From positions 117,185,362 to 117,249,361 of the forward strand of contig OY740765.1 in NCBI GenBank assembly GCA_963513935.1: a stretch of 64,000 nt of DNA, in the 5' to 3' direction. The DNA comes from Aphrophora alni. Taxonomy: Eukaryota > Arthropoda > Insecta > Hemiptera > Aphrophoridae. A model generated the notes under the pieces. That model was not told where the DNA came from. It saw only the letters and a program-made list of their open reading frames with translations, and made no database searches. Within the stretch, counting starts at the first letter, position 1; the number at the start of each line of letters is the position of its first letter. The position numbers and the translations under genes were made by a program. Shown here one piece after another: positions 1-10,714 of this stretch.

Positions 1-600
1 GTAATACATTTTTATTCTTCTTCAGGACGTACAATGTAAGTACAATGTTCGTGTCTTTCCCATAGGCTAATATACTGAATTTCAACGATCTGCTCTTTGT
101 ATTTACAAAAATAGCAGGAATTTCCCTCTTATTTTTTTAAAGAGTTCCATCATGTGTCATCCTATGATTATGGTACAAGTCATTTGTCAAGGTTACAGAT
201 ATAAAGTAGTTGTTGACAGACACATTTTGGCCAGAATTATCTACGTGTTGCAAAAAGTTTTGCTACATTACTTGCATCTTTTGGTTGTTTGTACGGACCA
301 TTGGGCTGTTTCACAGTGTATATCTCCAAGTTTTGTGTGGAAAACATTCTGGAATCTACATGGCATATATTTTCACAGTATATTTTGCTGCTTTGTTGCG
401 TATGTACTGCCTAAACTTGCATCGACCACAGAACGCTTCTAATATTTCACCCACTGTAATATACTTTCCAAGAGAATAACTTTTTACAGTTTTCAACAAA
501 ATTATCAAATATAAATCTAATGGTGCTAAATTATCTGTTTTACTTCTTTGTGCTCTCTTTCAATGTCATCAAAGAGTATTGCTCGGATAAGTTGATAAAA
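1..600 (-). pseudogene. piggyBac-family transposase fragment, broken, runs off left edge
   Basis: Reading the minus strand in shifting frames gives the middle of a piggyBac (DDE_Tnp_1_7 / PGBD) transposase. From about 570 downward there is a LAPLRFIFDNFV-like helix, then YSLGKYITVGEILEAFCGRC and KFRQYIRNKAAKYTVKIYAM. Next come NLEIYTVKQPNGPYKQP, GQNVSVNNYFISVTL and KNKREIPAIFV, ending near KKNKNVL at the window edge. These are the family's GRC-FR-Y, EIYTGKQ, VDNYFTS and KNKREIP landmarks. At least three frameshifts and several stop codons break it. Two catalytic aspartates are replaced: the DE of the usual IDEQL-type motif reads GE, and VDNYF reads VNNYF. It is a different lineage from the piggyBac element at 898-3273. 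No ends are visible. Family call firm, boundaries approximate. Confidence 0.8.
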
Positions 601-893
601 TCAATGTTGTGACATGAACCTGATACATATAAAGGGCCAATAAATGTATATATATATATAATTATATATCATGAAAATCGGTAGGTAAGCAATCTTTCAC
701 AGGATTATAAGACTTTCTCACCTCGTCTAATTTTTTTATTGGTATACATGTGTAATCATTTCTTCAGTAAAAAATAATTTTCAACAATCCAAATTAGTTT
801 TTTGCAATATTTTTATTTATGGGTTAAGAGAATGTATGGGTATTTGAAAGTACAACTGTTTTACAACATCTTTTATATTTATAAATACATTTT
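601..893. other. AT-rich spacer
   Basis: This stretch lies between the two piggyBac sequences and contains a short (TA)n tract near 646-670. I see no gene or recognisable element in it. Confidence 0.5.
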
Positions 894-910
894 TTAACCT
901 GTTGATTAGT
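894..910 (+). repeat. piggyBac left end: TTAA plus 13-bp TIR
   Basis: The sequence is TTAA followed by CCTGTTGATTAGT, the inverted partner of 3261-3277 with a single mismatch. Confidence 0.9.
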
Positions 911-955
911 GGGTTTTCCATTTAGCTCCTTACCCCAAATTAGTGAGTTTTTTTT

Positions 956-960
<5 letters not shown>

Positions 961-1007
<47 letters not shown>
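961..1007 (+). repeat. Poly-T tract, 47 bp
   Basis: This is an uninterrupted run of 47 T inside the piggyBac element, between its left TIR and the end of the transposase gene. Seen from the transposase strand it is a poly-A run downstream of the stop codon. Confidence 0.95.
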
Positions 1008-1008
<1 letters not shown>

Positions 1009-1229
1009 TAATTTGCTTTCATATTGTTCTTATTATATTAAAATATGAATAAAAGGTAAAAAGAATTTGTTTTAATTATTTATAATAACATATTTTCAAA
1101 TATTTGTCCCCAAAACTACCTTACTTAACCTAACTGCCGATTATAAAAATAGTTTACTCTTCTGTATCTTTTAATATTATATTGAACATTACAAAAATAG
1201 TTTATAAAATATGAATACAAATTACTTAG

Positions 1230-2951
1230 TCAAAAATTCCTCTTCGTGTGGTATACACGAAAACACTCTGAAAGACAGAGCGGCACATCACAGTCGTTGC
1301 ACATCCAGTGAGTATCTCATCTCTCTTGAGGGCCAACGGTTGTATATTTACACACATGGCAAGCTCTTCTAGGTTTTATCTTTTTTTCAGTGGAACTTAA
1401 CATGTCTGAAAAATGTCTGGCTATCAAACGTAGGGGCATATCCTGGTTCTTGGCTTTGCTTCCACAAGTGACTTCTGCAGTCACTTGTAGGTGAAGCTCT
1501 CATAGGTGTAAATTCTTCTAATAGTTGCCTTATCAAATTGATCCTGAATTGTCCAAGTTGTATGGTTTTTCCTGTTTTCATTTTATAAATATATACATTG
1601 TAAACAGTCATATGAAATAAGTGGTGAAAGAGCTTTTTGTACCATTTGAAACATTTTCGTGCACTATCAGTGAACGAAATTTGCATATCAGATTTGTTGA
1701 TCAATCCCATGTTCTTGTTGTAGTCAAGCACACTTACAGGTTTCCTTATAGGCAGATGAGTAGCACAATTGACCTTTCCACTATCATTCTGTTCATTAGT
1801 GTGTGTTAAGGACATATTGATGTCCTTCCTATCAACCCATTTCTCAGCTAACAAGCAAGTAGTATGTTTTGCACTGTATTAACCAGATTTTAATTTTGGG
1901 AAACTTTGCCATATATTTCCTGTCTGTTCTGACTGTACCTACTGCTCCAGTTTGGTTGTCATGCAAATATTGAAATAAGTAAGGGCTCACATACCAATTA
2001 TCGACATATATTGTATGCCCGATACCCAAATACGGCTCTGTTAGAGTTGTTACCACATCCAGAAATGCCTAAATTTCCCTTTATTTCAATAGTTGTCTCT
2101 TTCCCTGTGTATATAACCATATCAACAACAAACTCTGTTTTACAATCACACAAAATAAATAATTTGAATCCAAACCTATGCCTTTTTTTTTGGCATAAAC
2201 TGTTTTGAATGATAGTCTGCCCTTCCGCTGTAAGAGACTTTCATCAATAAACAGGTTTTTGAGAATAATCATAACACATTTGAATTTCATTCTCAGAGTA
2301 TGTAAAACAGTAGAAATTTTTGCTAACCTGTCTCCCTTTCTGCTGGCTTTATTGTTATCAAAGTGGAACATTCTCAATAAATTCATAAACCTAGTGGCTA
2401 AAAAAGTGTAAATTTCAGATTCATTAGTATTATACCATTTTTGTAATTTAGATTTTTCTTTCAAAACTGAGTTACTTATATACTGATTGAAATATTTATT
2501 TGTTTCTTTTACGATACGAGACGCAAGAACTTTGTCAATTAAAATTTTTAAACAGTCACATTCCTTACAATCTTGGCCTAGGTCTAAATCATTATTTATT
2601 CCTGACTTATTCTCATCAAACTGAAATAATTTGGGTTGAAACTTACAGGATTCCGTGCTATTGTGCCATTCATAAAGGTTTTGTGGTCCTACAAATACGT
2701 TATTTAACTTCGTCACTTTCGGGTTCTTCCATAATAACATCGTCATTATCATTTACAAAAACACTGATAGGCCTACACTCGCCTACGTTGTCCACAACAC
2801 CACTCAGATCCGAATGCATATTTGTAGCAACATCGTTCACTATTTCACTGAAATTCAATTCATATTCCTTACTATATATTTCATCCTCACTCCTGGAATC
2901 CATAATGTATTCCCGAATGTCATCAATGCTAAGATTTTTATGATTAGCCAT
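1230..2951 (-). pseudogene. piggyBac transposase, full length but frameshifted
   Basis: The start ATG at 2951 opens an acidic N-terminus (MANHKNLSIDDIREYI) that shifts frame near 2700-2750. The dimerisation/RNase H-like part follows (2081-2752), with KETNKYFNQYI, EIYTFLATRFM, GDRLAKI and FIDESLLQRKGRLSFK. After another shift come GIGHTIYVDNWYVSPYLF and VGTVRTDRKYMAKFPKIK (1844-2056). After a nonsense codon comes LAEKWVDRKDINMS, then MGLINKSDMQISF and RKCFKWYKKLFHHL (1387-1854). A final shift leads to the cysteine-rich domain CHVCKYTT...MCNDCDVPLC...CFRVYHT, which has its own internal TGA and ends at 1230. Catalytic Asp 1 (IDES) and Asp 2 (VDNW) are present. The third reads GLINKSD where the family has GVDKSD, so Asp is Asn. 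All domains are in order, but it cannot make protein in one piece. Confidence 0.92.
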
Positions 2952-3260
2952 TAAACAATTGAAAGAAGAAACAACAAAGAACCAAATACGTTTGCAAAGA
3001 CAAGTTACACAATGACTATGTTAGAAACAGCAAGGCAATGTATTGTTTGGTAGGAAATGCTCGTGCACATTATCAGAATTAACTAGAACTAAAATAGATG
3101 TTTTATATTACAGCCAATAGATCGCAGAATACAACTAAGAAAATATTAGTTCAGCCACAATAGTTGGGGCCTTCCTATATAAATATAAATATCAAACCAC
3201 ATACGCTGCATCGTTACTATTATTGGCGCATGGGAAGGCTGCCGCAGCACATGCAGCGTT

Positions 3261-3277
3261 ACTAACCAACAGGTTAA
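3261..3277 (-). repeat. piggyBac right end: 13-bp TIR plus TTAA
   Basis: ACTAACCAACAGG is followed by TTAA. It is the inverted partner of 894-910. Confidence 0.9.
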
Positions 3278-4254
3278 ATGATTTATTATTAATATTGGTT
3301 ATTGTTATTGCATTAAGAGGTGTATATGTATGTCTGCATATATATATATTTATATATTGTTTTAGAGAAAAATTTATAAATTTTGGTGAATTATTATTTA
3401 TTTGTGTTTTATTATTATTGTATTTTTATTTTTCAATCAAGTAATATATTTTTTGTAATATTTTTAAGAAAAGAAATGTACTTCACTTTCATAACAGTCT
3501 ATTGTACTTGCACACATTTTTAGATATTGATTATTTAGTAATAGAATAACCTAAAAGTGTGAGAAGAAAGGTATTTGAATAAGGAAACTCTACGATAAAT
3601 TTGAAACGTAACCCACTTCTATAATTTTTATTAAACTAAACATTTTTTAGAACAATGAAATTACAACAGCCATTACAACAGCCAATACAACTCTGCTACT
3701 GTGTTACTATTATATGCAAAGAGAAGTTGACTTTTGATTAATCTCAATCTCATGTTTTACTATTAAATAAACATAAAGAAAATAAATATTCACAGTGGAC
3801 TAAAGGCATATACTTCACTTTTATTTCTTTTAAATTAATTGTAATTATTAATATAACTTAGGGGGGAAAAGGGAATAAATAAACACAGATTGACATTAAA
3901 TTTCTAAATTTAGGAAAAGGTCGAAATAGCATAAATGTTATAATTAAGATAAATTATAAGTAAATACTATAATACTATTTAAAATGTGATTCAATCAAAA
4001 TTATATAAACTTTATCAAAAATGGGAATAATATCTCTAAATTTTACAGGTGTTTCCATTAAAGATACATTTCTTCCATGATCCTTAATACACAATCAACC
4101 AAAATAATTATAACTACCATAAACTTGCTGAATGACAATAAAAAATTTTTTTAAACAAAAAATTAGCTTACATAAAGTAACTATCAATGGCAAGCGTTGG
4201 GTGTAATTATGATATTGTGGTAAATCCGGTAACTTAAAATTTTTGAGTTCAAAT
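3278..4254. other. AT-rich spacer without recognised genes
   Basis: Only AT-rich sequence with stops in all frames is seen here. No exon of the RMC1 gene could be recognised on the minus strand. Confidence 0.5.
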
Positions 4255-4720
4255 ATTTACTAAACAATAGAGTAAATTGGAGGACCACATGAGTTGTATC
4301 TGGATTTTTCATCAAGATAATACACCAGCAAGAGAATCCTCGATTTGGAACATTCACTGTACTTACCTGACCTAGCCCATGTGATTTTGGTTTTGTTTTT
4401 AAAAAAACAAGTCTTCATTGAAAGGAACCCATTACAAGTCTGTAGATGCAATGAAGCTAAAAGCGATGAAACTGATGAACTTTAACAAAATGGCTTACAG
4501 CAATGCTTCTGCCAGTGGAGTGATATAAAGATTGGGAAGAGAAGTACACTGAAAGAGATAATATTTCTCGAAGTCTTCTATAAGTAATTTTAAAAAATCA
4601 AATAGTTTTCTTTCAGCAAAGGAATTAATCATTTTTCAGTTTGAATAAATTCAGTAGGTTTCATGCCTGAGATTGTATTGGATCATGTGGGACATTCTGT
4701 ATGCAAATCAAAGTCATCAT
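4255..4720 (+). pseudogene. mariner-family transposase C-terminal remnant
   Basis: The plus strand reads WIFHQDNTPAR near 4300, which matches the mariner WIFHQDNAPAH block carrying the second Asp of the DD34D triad. A frame change follows, to YLPDLA then CDF, corresponding to the YSPDLAPCDF block with the third Asp. Then comes KSSLKGTHYKSVDAMKLKA and a decayed tail. Several stops and frameshifts are present, and the N-terminal half including the first Asp is missing. A GGATCATGTGGGACATTC-like stretch just before 4700 may be the remains of the 3' end. No partner inverted repeat was found. Confidence 0.8.
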
Positions 4721-6649
4721 CATTGGAATTATAATTAATTGAATCATTAACCAATACATTCTATAAACTATCATTACTAGATTGTTTTCATTATTAGAAG
4801 TCTAAGGGATGTGCCTTTCCATTATTATTATATACAAGTATGTACAATAACAAAACAATGTTTACAAACAAACAAAAATATGAGAAAATTACCAAATTAA
4901 ATAATAAACTAACTATTAACTCTTTGAGACCTGGGGTTTTTCCTGGTCTGAGTTAAAAAAAAAGAGAATATTTATTTGCTGTGAGATGTTTATGTTACAG
5001 ATTGTTTGTGAAACTATGGGGTAGAATAGACAATCTGACTACATTACTCAAGTGATGTTAAATGACTGATTATACCTAGTGTCTTAGTGGTTTAGAGGCA
5101 TAAGGCAACAATCTCATGATGAAGGATTAGTGCCTAAGACACAAGGTTTTTTTTTCTGTGCAGTTTGGTTCACTCCAATCTGTGGTATGGTGGTGGGAGG
5201 GTCTACTATAAATAAACATGGTTGGCTTGAGGAAGGACTATCTAATGATTGGATATAAATGAACATCGGACTCAACAGGTTAAGAGTCAACACTCCCCAC
5301 TCAAAACTAAAGTGACTAGAGTCAAGGACAAATTAAAACCTTTGTCACCCAAGCAGAAATTATTTTTCTGCCCTCTGGTACACTCACCTCTGGCCTACCA
5401 TAAAAATGGAATAAAAAATTCTAAAGTTTCAGCAAATAACACAAAACTAATACCATTATATGTATATTGTGTTTACGAAGATGAAGAATAAAATAAAAGT
5501 TCTGTATAATTTTAACAGATAATATACCAAACAACCAACAAGTCTAACGTATAATCACTTCAATAAAAAAATATGACTGTTTTGAAAACTTGATAAACAC
5601 AAACGGATGAAGGGGGCGAGCGGCGGAAAAAAGAGTGACAGAAAAAGGAACAGGAAATAAGGGCAAGCGGTGGAGAAAAAGTGAACCTCACTTCACAGAA
5701 GTACAGTACACCTTAAAACTATTCACAGTAACATCCAGTGCTCATACACTGGATTGCATTCAGATTGAATTAAAATATAAATGGTGCAGGAAGGGCTATT
5801 ACAAAAACATTTTTATATTTATTATTAAAAGTATATAAATATATGTTTTAAAAATAAATATTTATTAATTTTTCTGTTTTTCTGATAGTTTTTACCAAAT
5901 TTTTCTGCCCTAGGGAAATATTTTATTTCCGCCTATTGGAAAATAATGCCCCTGCCTACAGAAAATGATTACATTAATCAAAGCCCTGCTGCAAGAAACT
6001 GGTTACAGGGCGATATCCAGGTAATGCATCACTGTATGAAAGGTGCTTGTGATGATTCTGGTCCAACCACATGGGATGTTAACCCCCAAAAAGACAAACA
6101 GTTTTAAAATAACACAGATAAATAGACAAATGAAAGATGGATCATATAATTCAAATTTGCAGCAGTAGATTCAAAAATTCAGGTATTTCACAAATATGAA
6201 ATGGATTTTACAAAATATGCTTTCCTACTTTAATCACTTATATGTTACTTACTTTCAAACCTGCTTAGTTTTATTAAATTGCTTTGTTTCAGATAAATCA
6301 ACTGAATTGAGTTTCCAACCGTACCAGAAGACAGTAACAGTAAACATGATCGAGGGCAATAAATGAACCAATTCACACTAAGTGAAATATTCTTCAATGC
6401 TTTGAATAAAAACTTGACTGGATCTACCTAAAACAAAATATGAACCCAGATTTAAAAATTTGTTTAAATAAGTTTTTATTTTATTTGTGTTCAAACAACA
6501 AATATACAATGGATGAATAATAATTAACCATTTATAGATGGGTCATTCAAGTACTTGACACTGATGAAATGAACAGACAATTTTATCATAATAGTAGTTG
6601 TAAAATGTCTTCCATCCAACATTTGTGCATGATTTTTTTAAATTAGTAA
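4721..6649. other. Intergenic or intronic sequence, no firm gene
   Basis: The stretch is AT-rich with short open frames at 5249-5491 and 5635-5838. These have no recognisable domain or splice context, and I do not call them genes. A small perfect hairpin lies at 5079-5142. If RMC1 extends left of the window, this is part of its intron 3. Confidence 0.4.
5079..5142 (+). repeat. 64-nt hairpin, weakly tRNA-like
   Basis: The arms GTGTCTTAG (5079-5087) and CTAAGACAC (5134-5142) are perfect 9-bp inverted repeats. The left arm runs into a TCTTAGTGGTTTAGAGGC stretch that loosely resembles a pol III A box, and GGTTCACTCC near 5167 loosely resembles a B box. The 80-base spacing is too long for a tRNA. 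It may be a worn tRNA-derived SINE or chance. Confidence 0.3.
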
Positions 6650-7450
6650 TATATAGTTGTGGAAATGGTCGGGACTCCAGAATAACACAAATGAGTTGAC
6701 CTTGGGGTCAAATTACAAGGTAATTTCAACGGCAACTTGGATATTTCAAATTAAACCTATTCTATTTTTCGTATAGGAATTTCTATAAGAGCAGAAAATT
6801 TCCTGTTAAAACTTGTATTTGTTATGGGGTCAAAGTGACCACGAGGGGCAAAATCGAGATCATGGAAGTCCATAGGAGAGTGAACTTTATGTGTAAAAAA
6901 GTTTTCAACAAAAATTTCAGAATATCAGACAAGGGACCTGATGGTGACCTTGACCTTGATGGAGTCAAATTTATTAATTTCTATTTTGTCATGGAAAAAG
7001 ATAGAGTGGAAAATTGCATGTTAAAGCATGTATTTATGGGATCAAAATGACTTTTGGAGGCCATTACAAGGTCAATGTAACTTATTTAAATAAGAACCCA
7101 TGAGCAAGATAAGATCAAATACTGACCTGGCCAGTCAATGCAAGATCAAGTAATGTCCGGGCAGTCAAGGCAAGATAGATTTCAATGCAAATATTCGAAT
7201 TGTGCACCAATACATTCACATTTTCATCAATGAGATCAGTTTTTTCAATAATGCAATTTCTAAGATGAATCAGATCATCGTCAAGGTCAATATTAAGATC
7301 AGCATGAGGTAACTTGGCTTTAATCTTGAAATTTTTGTTGAAAACTTTTACCACATAAAGTTCATGCTCCTTGATTTCATTATAATTTTCAAGTGACCTT
7401 ATTTGACCTCAAAGTCACCATCAGATACCACACTTCAAATCTTGAAACTT
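6650..7450. repeat. Inverted-repeat non-autonomous element, diverged
   Basis: GTTTTCAACAAAAATTTCAG at 6900-6919 is matched in inverse orientation by TTGAAATTTTTGTTGAAAAC at 7326-7345. CTTGACCTTGA-type strings follow one arm and precede the other in mirrored order (6950-6970 and 7280-7295). GGGGTCAAAGTGACC-like motifs recur at 6700, 6826 and 7037. This is the pattern of a palindromic or TIR-based element without a protein. Open frames on both strands here (6835-7050, 7115-7354) are mirror images of the same arms and are not genes. The exact ends are not resolved. Confidence 0.55.
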
Positions 7451-7988
7451 CTGTCTGTAACATTTAATAAAACATAACTCCTTTAAGTTACTCAGGAAGT
7501 TATTGTTGTAGGAAATACTATGATTGCAGCAGCAATCCTAATAACGAACTCAATCGTTCAACTTACTCTGCACCAATAAGGAAAACGAATTTACCATTTT
7601 TATTTACAACTTACAAGTCAAGTTTTCTTGTGGAGAAATCAGGATCTTAACAATTTCATATATTGTTAATTGTCCACTTCCTTCAAGAGGGATGGTGTGA
7701 CTAGACCTAGTTGAGACAATAGACAAAGATAGGATGGATAGAAAGACAAGACGGACTGACAGACGTGATGGACATAGAAAAAAAAATCAGTATCAATTCA
7801 AAATTTTTCAAAACAGGTTAAGAAACTTTTTTTAAACAAGATAAACCTACTTGTACCATTTCATGTTTATTTTCAATGAACTAGCATCAATTCAAATTTA
7901 CAACACTTTTACATACATTTTCATTTTTTCTAGAAAATTAAATACACAAAATCCTACTCTATACAAATATAATATAAAGAAATATTAC

Positions 7989-8132
7989 CTGATACATCTC
8001 CACTCCATGATCTGTTACAAATACAATTTCAGATGAATTAACCCAAATGAAGCCTAGAATTTTACCATTTTTTGCCCTACATTTTTGGGAGTATTCTTTT
8101 GACTGGTTATCATTAAAAAAATTAATAAATTC
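7989..8132 (-). CDS. RMC1: RMC1, coding exon 3
   Basis: The acceptor CAG (8133-8135) on the minus strand precedes a 144-bp exon of 48 codons that ends in CAG before a GTAATA donor. It encodes EFINFFNDNQSKEYSQ, CRAKNGKILGFIWVNSS and EIVFVTDHGVEMYQ. This matches the RMC1 stretch with QECKTKNANILGFCW and STEIVFITDQGIEFYQ, in the N-terminal beta-propeller. It is phase 0 at both ends and joins exon 2 exactly at the RT..SV/EF boundary of the human protein. RMC1 binds MON1-CCZ1, the exchange factor that activates Rab7 on late endosomes and is needed for autophagosome and endosome maturation. The next exon was not found to the left, and most of the roughly 650-residue protein must lie outside the window. 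Confidence 0.9.
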
Positions 8133-8303
8133 CTGTAACAAAATTTGAAAATATTATTAACTTGGCTTAAAATATGTAATGTAGTACATAAATAAAATAA
8201 AATTTTAAATAGAGTTAATCAAATGAATTAGCTACAGACTATACAATTTATCGTTAACCTATTGATTTTTACTTTTTCATATATATATATATATATATAT
8301 ATA

Positions 8304-8760
8304 GGGTGTTTCCAAACTACATTCTAAAACTTCAGAATATGGTCAAAATAAGTAAAAAAGTTACTATGAACATTGTCCTATAAAATGCTTAGTTTTCCGT
8401 CTGTCCGTTATTTTGTATTTTTTACAAAAAACATTATATTTTTGGAAATAAATTATATATCAAGTCTAAATTTGTTATACATATTTTTTATGTGACTTTT
8501 TTCAATGTATCAAAAATCAGGACTTTGTGTTACATCTTTTTACAATAGTGGTTGGACTCAGTATCTAATTTATATAATTTTTTTTTTTTTTTTTTTTTTG
8601 TAAAAAACACAAAATGGTGCAGAGACAGAAAACTAAGCATTTTAGTACATATGTTCATAAGAAATATGATGTATTTTGATCCTGAAACCATATACCAGGA
8701 ACCATATCCTGAAATTTTTGAAAATACTAAAATGGTGTATTTTTGGAGTAGTTTAAGAAA
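8304..8760. mobile_element. Foldback / long-TIR non-autonomous element
   Basis: The left arm (8304-8425) begins GGGTGTTTCCAAACTAC and includes AAAATGCTTAGTTTTCCG and TTTTGTATTTTTTACAAA. The right arm (8599-8755) holds the reverse complement: TTTGTAAAAAACACAAAATG, GAAAACTAAGCATTTTAG, TATGTTCATA and a CATATCCTGAAATTTTTG end. The arms are imperfect, with insertions. A T run lies in the loop (8580-8598). No protein is encoded, and the short open frame at 8552-8779 is part of the arm. Confidence 0.7.
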
Positions 8761-9272
8761 AATGTGGACTTGTCACTAATAAACAAATATGACATAACTT
8801 TGTCTTCCGCTGCGACAACCGTTAAATCATCTTTATAGCTAGCAACAAAATAAACCAAATTAAGCAATTTATTAAATAATTTTTATTACAATTTATGAAC
8901 TTTCAGTTATAAGAATTTGTAAGTACGGATCATGAGTTTTACAGTAGTACTTAAATTATTGCGATAGGACGATTTTTAGCAGGTAAAATGTTGAATTGTG
9001 AAAAAAGTGATCCTACATTGTCGACAATGGGCCGTATGAATAAAAATGAGCAAATACTTTACTCAACTTTTTGGAGCAAATACTCTAATAATAATGAATA
9101 AAGATGAGCAACTGCTTATGCTTTTACTCAAAAATATCAAATGCCAACTTTTGGTCTGAGTCTGAGCTTTTGCTCCCGATCCCTGTATGAACAAAAAGAA
9201 CCAAATACTCCAAAGTGTGAGTAATTGCTCTTGAAAACCTGAGTCTGGTTAGTAGTAGACTAAAATATTAAA

Positions 9273-10209
9273 ATGGCACAGTTACCAATTAATGTGAGTC
9301 GTGAAAAAGTGTACAAGCCTCGTTTATGTTGTGAAACAAGACACTATAAAACATTATATCGCTTCGATGAAGGCAATTTAGCTTGGATTAATGAACATTT
9401 TCTGGGCCTGAGTGAAGAAACAAGAGGTGGCGCTTTAACCTCCAAACAAAGAATGCAAATATTTTTGCGGTACATGGCAAATCCAGGATATCAGTCAGGG
9501 ATTGCAAATGAATTTAACCTTAATCAATCTACTGTGTGCAAAACCATCAAAGACGTTTCGAATGCTATTGTTCAGAAAGCTCACCTCTGGGTTAAATTTC
9601 CGTGTTCTCAAGAAGAAATAAATAATGAAAAGGCCGAGTGGCTAAACCGTTTTAAATTTCCCTCATGTATTGGTGCAGTGGACTGTACACACGTTAAGAT
9701 TTTAAAACCTAAATATCATGGTGACGAATACTTCAACAGGAAAGGTTTTGCTTCCATTAATGTCCAAGCCACATGTAATGCTAAAGAATACTTTACAAGC
9801 ATTAATCCTAGCTGGCCTGGTTCAGTGCATGATGCCAGAATTTGGAAAAATTCAAATGTAAAAGCAAAACTAAGAACTTTTAATAATTGTGTTTTATTAG
9901 GTGATTCTATCTATGCCCTTGAACCATGGCTTATGACACCATACATTAATCCTCAAACAAACCAGACAAAAAAATACAGCAATACAACACCCTTGTAGAG
10001 TTGCTCTGTCTAAGGTTTCAAAACTTATCGTATGTTGTGTTATACTTCACAATATAGCCAAGTATTTGAATGACAGTGATTTTCCGGGAGATGATGAAAT
10101 AGATAACAGCGAGCAGATTGATGTGGGAAATTTTACAAATGCAGATCTGAGAGCAAGAGGAGGTCAAGTTAGGCAAGAAATAACTGATACAATAAATATT
10201 ATCATTTAA
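9273..10209 (+). pseudogene. Harbinger transposase with internal deletion
   Basis: From ATG 9273, residues 1-241 are open. An N-terminal helix-turn-helix region (IANEFNLNQSTVCKTIKDVSN) precedes the DDE_Tnp_4 nuclease. Its motifs CIGAVDCTHVKI (first Asp), GSVHDARIW, and LLGDSIYALEPWLMTPY (second Asp) are all seen. After NQTKKYSNTTPL the frame closes. In the +1 frame the protein resumes as HPCRVALSKVSKLIVCCVIL HNIAKYL and runs to a TAA at 10209. In intact homologues these parts are joined by about 35 residues with a VVERTFG-like block carrying the catalytic Glu and a KRRF motif. That block is deleted here, along with a frameshift. The protein should be catalytically dead but might keep DNA binding. 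Confidence 0.9.
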
Positions 10210-10392
10210 CTCAGCATTATCTGGTAATCTTCATTTATTTAGGTCAAATAAGATTTAAACGTCTACTAATTTGTACACTTCAACAAATTATATAAAATTT
10301 AATTTAAATTTAATAAAAAGTAATATGTTTATTTTGTGTGTTTATTTTGTAAGTCTATATTAATAATTTCTAGCAACTGTCTTTTAAAGTAA

Positions 10393-10714
10393 TCACTTTG
10401 GGCTTCTGCGGCTTCTTTTTTTTCCAGTTTTATTTCTGTCAGTTTTTATCTTCAATCGACTTTTCATATTGTTTATTTTTTTCTGAATTTGCTTTGATGT
10501 TACAGGTTTACCAAAATTTTGTTGGTAAACACTAGTGAGATTTTTTATGGTCTCATTCTTTTTATACATGATTGTAGGCACTTGAGATTTTTCTAAGAGC
10601 TCTGGAAACTTTTTCAGAGTTTTTGCAAAAAAAAAGTAATGAACTATTTTCAGACACATTACCTTTACCATTTTCAGAATCACAGTCGAAGTCTGAATTT
10701 CCAGAACTGGACAT
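10393..10714 (-). pseudogene. Harbinger Myb/SANT-like accessory protein, one frameshift
   Basis: From ATG 10714 the minus strand reads MSSSGNSDFDCDSENGKGNV SENSS, an acidic Ser-rich N-terminus. It shifts frame at the A8 run near 10630 and continues KTLKKFPELLEKSQVPTIMY. Then come KKNETIKNLTSVYQQNFGKP and VTSKQIQKKINNMKSRLKIK, ending in a basic KKRSRRSPK tail. The helical pattern with Val-Thr-Ser-Lys-Gln-Ile is typical of the Myb/SANT-like DNA-binding protein that Harbinger elements encode to import and recruit the transposase. It is about 106 residues when joined. Only the A-run slip breaks it. Confidence 0.7.

Larger units (their letters stand above)
898..3273 (-). mobile_element. piggyBac-type DNA transposon with TIRs and TTAA target sites (2.4 kb)
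   Basis: The left end reads CCTGTTGATTAGT (898-910). The right end reads ACTAACCAACAGG (3261-3273), which is the reverse complement of CCTGTTGGTTAGT, so 12 of 13 bases match. Each end is flanked directly by TTAA (894-897 and 3274-3277), the target site duplicated by piggyBac. Between them is one decayed transposase gene on the minus strand (1230-2951), ending about 330 bp from the left end. A GC-richer subterminal stretch lies at 3170-3260. The length is normal for the family. The ends look mobilisable in principle, but the encoded protein is dead. Confidence 0.9.

Noticed and set aside
152..479. Two overlapping plus-strand open frames at the left edge
   Set aside because: The minus strand carries consistent piggyBac transposase motifs across the same bases.
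6835..7354. Two open frames on opposite strands with similar VFNKNF(K/R)I starts
   Set aside because: The similarity comes from inverted arms of one repeat, not from two related genes.
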